IMG/VR virus record: IMGVR_UViG_3300021519_000070
Span: 1-24,973 of that record
Source: a virus
DNA length: 24,973 bases
Direction: 5' to 3' (one strand)
Below are positions 20,837 to 24,973 of the stretch, piece by piece. A program made the translations under genes and the position numbers. Each line of letters opens with the position of its first letter. Positions within the stretch are counted from its first letter, which is position 1. The notes under the pieces were generated by a model, which saw only the letters and a program-made list of their open reading frames with translations, was not told the origin of the DNA and did no database searches.

Positions 20837-23143
20837 ATGGCCCGTACAATTACGGTAACTTTTGGCGACAAAACGCAACACGTCTATCAAGACGTGCCGG
20901 ATGACGTAAATCCGCAAGATGTTATTAAACGCGCGCAAACCGAATTTAGCAAACCCGTCATTAATGTTGATGGTGGGCGGGCGGCGAAAGCTGCGCCCGC
21001 AGCGCCGGCTGCGGAAGATACAGGCTTTCACCCGTTCCGTGACATAGCGGAAGGGTTTACGGAACCGTTCCGTCAAGTTGGGCGAAACTACGCTGATAGC
21101 GCCGCCCGCGCCAACGCTACCGCCACCGAACCGTTTAACCCTAGTAGAGCTATTCGCGACTTACCTGGCGGTATTGCCCGCGATGTTCGCAATGTAAGCT
21201 CGGTGCTTACCTCCGTTCCCAGCGCCTTAATGGGCGCGGTAACTAACCCTATCGCAGGCGCGGTTACGGCGGCTGGCTTCAGGGGCGTTAGCGGCCCTAG
21301 CGTGTCCACCCAAGGCGGGCTTCATGTTGATGCGGGCCGGCCCTTGAACAGGCAAGAAACGCAAGCTGCGCTTAACGCCGAATTGCAAACGGCGGCTTCG
21401 GGGGCAAGAGTTCCAGGTAAGCCCCCTGTTGGGATCATTGGCCCCCGTGCGCCCGCCCCGCCCGCAGCTGCGCCAGCGCGGGTGTTAAACGCAGGTGAAA
21501 AACAAGCCGCAAAATTAATTCGAGATGCGCTTGGCCCTGATGTCGATAAAGCCTTAGTGATATTGAAAAATACGCCCGAAGGCGTTTTGCCTACCCAAGC
21601 GCTTGCGGACGCTGGCATTGACGCCGACACCTATATGGCGCTCGCAAAAGCCGTAGCCAAAAGCCCCAAGGGCGCGCAGACGTTCCGCCGGATTGCGGAA
21701 GGCCAAGAAGCCGAACGTGTCAACACCATGAACCGGGTAGCCAGCGGTGCTACAGACACCAACGCCATGCAAGCCATCGACGCTTCCGGGCATAACCTTA
21801 ACGCCCTGTCGGGGCCAATGCGCGAAAAAAGTTTAGCCCGCGCTAACAGGGGCAACACCGAAATTCCGCCGCTTGAAGCGGAAGCCGCCGCCGCTCGCGA
21901 TTTAGCCACTATAAAAACGGCGCAAGCTCGGGCGCTTGGCCCGCTGGCACAACGCACGGCTAACGATGTAAACGCGCTTGATGCTGTAGGTCCAGAAATT
22001 TACAACTACGAAGCTGTAACCCCGACAACAGAACGCCTTGTGGCTAGTCCCAGCGGCGTGACCCAAGAAGTTATTAACCGGGCTAAAGTTACGGCAGGCC
22101 GCGCGGAGGAAGGGCTGTCCAACGCCGCGCAAAGCAGTCTGGCGGCGGGCGAAGCTGCGCGCACGGCAGAAAGCAAACTGGCGGATCTCAAAGCCGCTGA
22201 CATTGAAAAATTAGACCTTGATAAACTTACGGCACAAATGCGTGCGCGTGTGTCGAAATCGGGCACTGAAACCGCTGCGCGCGACGCTGTTGAAGCTGCG
22301 ATACAAGAGTTAAAAACGCGTGCAAAATCTACGGGCGGCATCGTCGATGCAAACGACGTATATGAAGTCCGTAAAAATTCTTTGAATGATGAAATCCGCA
22401 ACCGGCTTAAGAATGAAAAGCCAAAAGTTCTTGATAAACGCGTAGCTGATATATTGTCTAGCCTTCGCCCAATGTTTGATAGCGCGCTTGAAGACGCAGG
22501 GGGAAAAGGTTGGACTGATTATCTAAACGTGCACGCATCTGGCGCGCGCAACATTGAACGTCAAAAATTAGGCGCGGAAGCGGGGCGTTTGTACCGCACC
22601 AGTAAACCTACGTTTGAAAGACTTGTGGGCGGTAACGCGCCAAAAATAGTCCGCAAAACTATGGGCGGCGGCACATATGACATTGAACAAGCCTTAGCGC
22701 CGGATAATCTTCCTTCGCGCCTTCCAGCGATGCAAGAAGTCGCAGGGCAACTTGCGCGCGATAGACGGATAGATGAGCTAGCGACATCAGGTCAATCAGG
22801 GGCGCAAGAGCTGCTTAAAAGAGAAGGTGGGTTAGCGCCCGCAGTCCTGCGTAAATTTCTGTTCCTTGGAAGCCCCAAATTGGCGGCTGTCGAAACTTTT
22901 GCGTCCACGCTAAATGATATGCGCGTGGCCCCGAAAATCCAAGCGGCCTTAGTCGAAGGGTTTCGCTCAGGTAAAAGCGCGTCTGAATTGCTTGCGTTCG
23001 TTCCCTTGCGCGACCGTTTGCGCCTTGCGCCTACATTAACAAACCCTTTATTTTGGACTACCGCCGGCGTAGTGTCGCAGGTCCAACCGAAGAACGCTAT
23101 GGCGCCCTCCGCGCCGTCTAGTGTAAACGCGATGGGGCAGTAA
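20837..23143 (+). CDS. Large helical internal virion (ejection) protein
   Basis: 768 aa, mostly Ala/Arg/Glu/Leu-rich helix, corresponding in position and character to P22 gp16 (about 609 aa), which enters the cell with the DNA. The N-terminal 35 residues (MARTITVTFGDKTQHVYQDV) form a small beta segment. Residues about 60-200 are Pro/Ala-rich with an IRDLPGGIARDVRNVSSVLT stretch; residues 330-470 form a long Ala-rich coiled region; and a final globular part includes PLRDRLRLAPTLTNP. Two mildly hydrophobic stretches (SVPSALMGAVTNPIAGAVTA, about 126-145, and NPLFWTTAGVVSQVQ, about 741-755) could interact with membranes. No enzyme motif is seen. Composition is AT-richer than the head genes. Confidence 0.75.
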   Translation: MARTITVTFGDKTQHVYQDVPDDVNPQDVIKRAQTEFSKPVINVDGGRAAKAAPAAPAAEDTGFHPFRDIAEGFTEPFRQVGRNYADSAARANATATEPFNPSRAIRDLPGGIARDVRNVSSVLTSVPSALMGAVTNPIAGAVTAAGFRGVSGPSVSTQGGLHVDAGRPLNRQETQAALNAELQTAASGARVPGKPPVGIIGPRAPAPPAAAPARVLNAGEKQAAKLIRDALGPDVDKALVILKNTPEGVLPTQALADAGIDADTYMALAKAVAKSPKGAQTFRRIAEGQEAERVNTMNRVASGATDTNAMQAIDASGHNLNALSGPMREKSLARANRGNTEIPPLEAEAAAARDLATIKTAQARALGPLAQRTANDVNALDAVGPEIYNYEAVTPTTERLVASPSGVTQEVINRAKVTAGRAEEGLSNAAQSSLAAGEAARTAESKLADLKAADIEKLDLDKLTAQMRARVSKSGTETAARDAVEAAIQELKTRAKSTGGIVDANDVYEVRKNSLNDEIRNRLKNEKPKVLDKRVADILSSLRPMFDSALEDAGGKGWTDYLNVHASGARNIERQKLGAEAGRLYRTSKPTFERLVGGNAPKIVRKTMGGGTYDIEQALAPDNLPSRLPAMQEVAGQLARDRRIDELATSGQSGAQELLKREGGLAPAVLRKFLFLGSPKLAAVETFASTLNDMRVAPKIQAALVEGFRSGKSASELLAFVPLRDRLRLAPTLTNPLFWTTAGVVSQVQPKNAMAPSAPSSVNAMGQ

Positions 23144-23148
23144 AGCGT

Positions 23149-23328
23149 ATGGAAGCACAGATCCACCACGTAGACGCGCATCTCAACCTACATGAGGCTG
23201 TCTGCGCCGAACGGTACGCAGGCATACAGTTTCGGCTTAAACGTATCGAGTATATGTTTGTAACTGGCGTAGGCGCTATTTTTGTGCTTCTGCTCGGTAT
23301 CGTTTTGCAGCTAAGCATACACAAATGA
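23149..23328 (+). CDS. 59-aa small membrane protein of lysis cassette
   Basis: Complete short gene starting five bases after the preceding stop and ending in an ATGA overlap with the endolysin. The N-terminal 35 residues are soluble and amphipathic (MEAQIHHVDAHLNLHEAV, then RYAGIQFRLKRIEYM), followed by a single transmembrane helix (FVTGVGAIFVLLLGIVLQL, about 37-55) and a short tail. One C-terminal membrane helix after an amphipathic helix resembles XhlA-type accessory holins. Direct coupling to the endolysin supports a lysis role, such as holin, antiholin or accessory. A spanin is less likely since no lipobox or Rz-like long coil is present. Confidence 0.7.
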   Translation: MEAQIHHVDAHLNLHEAVCAERYAGIQFRLKRIEYMFVTGVGAIFVLLLGIVLQLSIHK

Positions 23329-23702
23329 TCTTCGGGGGCCGGTCAATCAGTCGCATGGCCGGCCTTCACCCGGATCTGAAGAAGGTTATGAACCAAGCCA
23401 TCCTGGCGACCGATCTAGATTTCACCGTTCTAGAAGGCGTGCGGACGTTGGAGCGCCAGAAGCAGATGGTCGAAAGCGGCGCATCAACCACGCTCAACTC
23501 CCGCCACCTAGACGGCCATGCCGTCGATATAGCACCGTTTGTCGGGGGCGAAGTCCGCTGGGACTGGCCCCTGTATTACAAGCTTGCCGGGATCGTAAAG
23601 GCTGCGGCCAAGGAAGTCGGCGTCCCGATTGAATGGGGCGGTGACTGGAAGACGTTTAAGGACGGGCCTCACTGGCAACTGCCGTGGGCAAAATATCCAT
23701 AA
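23325..23702 (+). CDS. Endolysin, M15 family peptidase
   Basis: 125 aa. It should cut the peptide stems of peptidoglycan (L-alanyl-D-glutamate or related endopeptidase). The zinc-binding signature is intact: SRHLDGHAVDI gives His61 and Asp68, and FKDGPHWQL gives His116, with Asp113 in the catalytic D-x-x-H position. The substrate-side motif LEGVRTLERQKQMVESG (about 36-52) is typical of phage M15C enzymes. There is no signal peptide or separate wall-binding domain, so export needs a holin, matching the small membrane genes on both sides. The ATG at 23325 overlaps the upstream stop; Met11 (MAGLHPDL) is a possible internal start that keeps the whole domain. Confidence 0.92.
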   Translation: MIFGGRSISRMAGLHPDLKKVMNQAILATDLDFTVLEGVRTLERQKQMVESGASTTLNSRHLDGHAVDIAPFVGGEVRWDWPLYYKLAGIVKAAAKEVGVPIEWGGDWKTFKDGPHWQLPWAKYP

Positions 23703-23713
23703 GGAGAACTAGC

Positions 23714-23872
23714 ATGGGCTTCCTAAAAGGCAAGAAAACCTACGTCACTGCGTTGCTGACCATCATCGGCGCTGCCGCTGCCTTCGCCACCGGCGACGCA
23801 ACGGCCATCCAGGCTGTCCAGATGGGCGTCACGGCGCTATTGGCGGCGTTTATTCGTAACGGTATGGGCTAA
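23714..23872 (+). CDS. Holin-like small membrane protein
   Basis: 52 aa from an ATG with an excellent Shine-Dalgarno (AAGGAG, 23701-23706, seven-base spacer). The N-terminus is basic (MGFLKGKKTY), followed by a hydrophobic helix (VTALLTIIGAAAAFATG, about 11-27) and a second amphipathic or membrane helix (AIQAVQMGVTALLAAFIRNG, about 31-50). The size, charge pattern and location just after the endolysin fit a small class II-like holin. The gene overlaps the convergent minus-strand gene by four bases. Whether this or the 59-aa protein is the actual pore former is not decided by sequence. Confidence 0.75.
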   Translation: MGFLKGKKTYVTALLTIIGAAAAFATGDATAIQAVQMGVTALLAAFIRNGMG

Positions 23873-24126
23873 AGCGCGACGCCGTAGAACTGGTCATTCC
23901 AGCCTTCCACGACGCGCATGGTATACTTAGTGGCGTACTTCGGCTTGACGTAGTCAGGCCGAAGGCCGACCAGCGCCCGCTTGCGTAGGGCGATGGCGTG
24001 GTCCAGGTATTCCTTGGTGTGGAACCCGTCGCCGGACGCCAGAAGCATCATCGACGTGTTGTAGATCTTGTAGCCCATAATGGGTAAACCGCGCAGCGGC
24101 TTGTAGGTGTCAATCTTAACGTACAT
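23869..24126 (-). CDS. Small phage protein of unknown function
   Basis: 85 aa from the ATG whose complement lies at 24124-24126, with GAAGGG seven bases upstream on the minus strand; a longer in-frame version exists but lacks such a site. The protein begins MYVKIDTYKPLRGLPIMGYK and has a central HTKEYLDHAIALRKRAL helix, then RPDYVKPKYATKY and WNDQFYGVAL. It is basic, has no membrane helix and matches no family I can name. It overlaps the previous minus-strand gene by 11 bases, so it is the third gene of a probable early operon, and its stop interlocks with the holin-like gene's stop on the other strand. Confidence 0.7.
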   Translation of the reverse strand: MYVKIDTYKPLRGLPIMGYKIYNTSMMLLASGDGFHTKEYLDHAIALRKRALVGLRPDYVKPKYATKYTMRVVEGWNDQFYGVAL

Positions 24127-24316
24127 TAGATGGCCCTTCGTTGTAGATCTCAATGCGTTCGCGCGCGGCGCGCAGGATGCCGTACCGCTGGTGCAGGCGG
24201 CGTAGGATGACCGCGCGGCGCGCGCCCTTGCGTTCCGCCGTCAGTAGATCCCATACCTCGGCCTCGGTCAGCGCCGTAAGTCCCGCGCACAGCGTGCGCC
24301 AGTTAACCACGTCCAT
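24116..24316 (-). CDS. Small helical phage protein of unknown function
   Basis: 66 aa, very basic and helical: MDVVNWRTLCAGLTALTEAE, then VWDLLTAERKGARRAVILRR and LHQRYGILRAARERIEI. The alternating hydrophobic and Arg-rich pattern could suit nucleic-acid binding, but there is no clear helix-turn-helix. I have seen comparable small proteins (LTExEVWxLLxxExxGxRRxxILxRLHQRY) next to phage helicase genes, function unknown. Its start overlaps the helicase stop by 14 bases and its end overlaps the next gene by 11, so all three are probably translated from one message. Confidence 0.75.
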   Translation of the reverse strand: MDVVNWRTLCAGLTALTEAEVWDLLTAERKGARRAVILRRLHQRYGILRAARERIEIYNEGPSNVR

Positions 24317-24973
24317 TCAATTCCCCTAAAGCTATGTCGGACACCGCGCGCTTATCGTGCAGCGACGCCCATATTCGTTCGTCAATAGTTTTATTACCAA
24401 TCAAAACATAACACCAGACATCTTTTGTTTGGCCGCTACGAAGGATGCGCCCCAAGGTCTGTTCGTACAGTTCCAAGGACCAGGGCAGCGAGACGAACAC
24501 GACCTTGCTGCCGCCGTATTGCAGGTTCAGGCCGTGGCCCGCCGACTTGGGGTGTACCAGCAGCAGTTCGATCTGGCCGGCGTTCCAACGCTCGGTCGCT
24601 CGGTCGTCGTCGATGGTCTGCGCGTGCGGGTAGCGGCGTTGTAGCTCGGCCAGTTCTTCCTTGAAGTTGTAAACGATTAAAGTGTTAGCGTGCTGGTTCT
24701 CGGTTAGTAATTCGTCCAGCCGGTCGAACTTGTGGCTGCTAAACCAGTGCGCCGTCTTCGTCTGCTTGTACCGGCCATCGTCGATAGGCGCGAACGTCGT
24801 GTCGTAGATGAACCCTGACGCCATCTGTTGCAGCTTGCTTGTGACCGCTGCGGCGTTCAGCGCAACGATCTGGTCGTTGCCGAACTCGACCAGGAAGTCG
24901 CGTTTCATTTTCTCGTAGGGCTCGCGGTCGTCCAGGTCGCACCGCACCTCGACCGTGTGCAGGGGGGCAGCGT
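24303..24973 (-). CDS. SNF2-type helicase, C-terminal part (truncated at window end)
   Basis: At least 223 residues open to the window end; an in-frame GTG near 24947 is internal, not the true start, because the frame continues upstream with ordinary codons. It is the second RecA-like domain of a superfamily 2 helicase of the SNF2 type: NTLIVYNFKEELAELQRRYP is the motif IV region, LLLVHPKSAGHGLNLQYGG is motif V, and QTLGRILRSGQTKDVWCYVL is motif VI with the Arg fingers (compare the QxxGRxxRxGQ of SNF2 proteins). A typical start YEKMKRDFLVEF of the linker region precedes them. Walker A/B motifs should lie beyond the window. Such phage helicases act in replication or recombination, opposite in direction to the late genes. 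Confidence 0.92.
   Translation of the reverse strand, partial: AAPLHTVEVRCDLDDREPYEKMKRDFLVEFGNDQIVALNAAAVTSKLQQMASGFIYDTTFAPIDDGRYKQTKTAHWFSSHKFDRLDELLTENQHANTLIVYNFKEELAELQRRYPHAQTIDDDRATERWNAGQIELLLVHPKSAGHGLNLQYGGSKVVFVSLPWSLELYEQTLGRILRSGQTKDVWCYVLIGNKTIDERIWASLHDKRAVSDIALGELNGRG

Noticed and set aside
24357-24664. Plus-strand frames opposite the helicase
   Set aside because: Three overlapping frames with no ribosome-binding sites lie antisense to well-defined SNF2 motifs.

Overview
The window holds the late (virion and lysis) region of a tailed dsDNA bacteriophage with a P22-like head and short tail. The evidence is a P22-type portal, a P22-coat-type major capsid protein, gp4-like and gp10-like head-completion/tail-hub proteins, and gp7-like plus large helical ejection proteins. 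There is no tape measure, tail tube, sheath or frameshifted tail chaperone. The base composition is moderately GC-rich and the host is not identifiable from the sequence; a Gram-negative proteobacterial host is only a guess. No integrase, repressor, tRNA or rRNA gene is visible. The window looks like a contig fragment: it begins with a 31-base poly-G run and ends inside a helicase gene.

Layout. 143-3154: small terminase, two AT-richer genes of unknown function, large terminase. 3158-6339: a small beta-type virion protein, a 44-aa basic protein, the portal with a Pro/Glu/Gln repeat tail, and a 120-aa protein whose residue spacing matches the Dps ferroxidase centre. 6349-9384: a block of small beta-rich putative virion proteins and a kelch-like beta-propeller protein. 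9395-12411: coiled-coil protein, scaffold, major capsid protein, and a possible decoration protein that lies between two strong GC hairpins. 12461-14842: small protein with an AT-hook-like tail, gp4-like and gp10-like proteins. 14842-18150: receptor-binding cassette (fibre/adaptor protein, beta-helix tailspike with S74 self-cleaving chaperone, P22-tailspike-head-binding-like protein, small structural protein). 18150-23143: cupin-like protein and four genes of an ejection module. 23149-23872: lysis cassette (small membrane protein, M15 peptidase endolysin, holin-like peptide). 23869-24973, minus strand: two small genes downstream of a truncated SNF2-type helicase, probably the edge of the early/replication region.

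The plus-strand genes are tightly packed, with many TAATG, ATGA or TGATG stop/start overlaps, which suggests long polycistronic transcripts with translational coupling. The terminases, portal, scaffold and coat build and fill the head; the gp4-like and gp10-like proteins close it and form the tail hub; the fibre and spike proteins recognise the host; the ejection proteins probably move DNA across the envelope; and the lysis cassette releases progeny. The most noteworthy points are the Dps-like active-site spacing in the protein after the portal, the AT-rich receptor-binding cassette with a short possible gene remnant at its 3' edge, the hairpin-bracketed gene after the coat gene, and several short genes that are easily missed.
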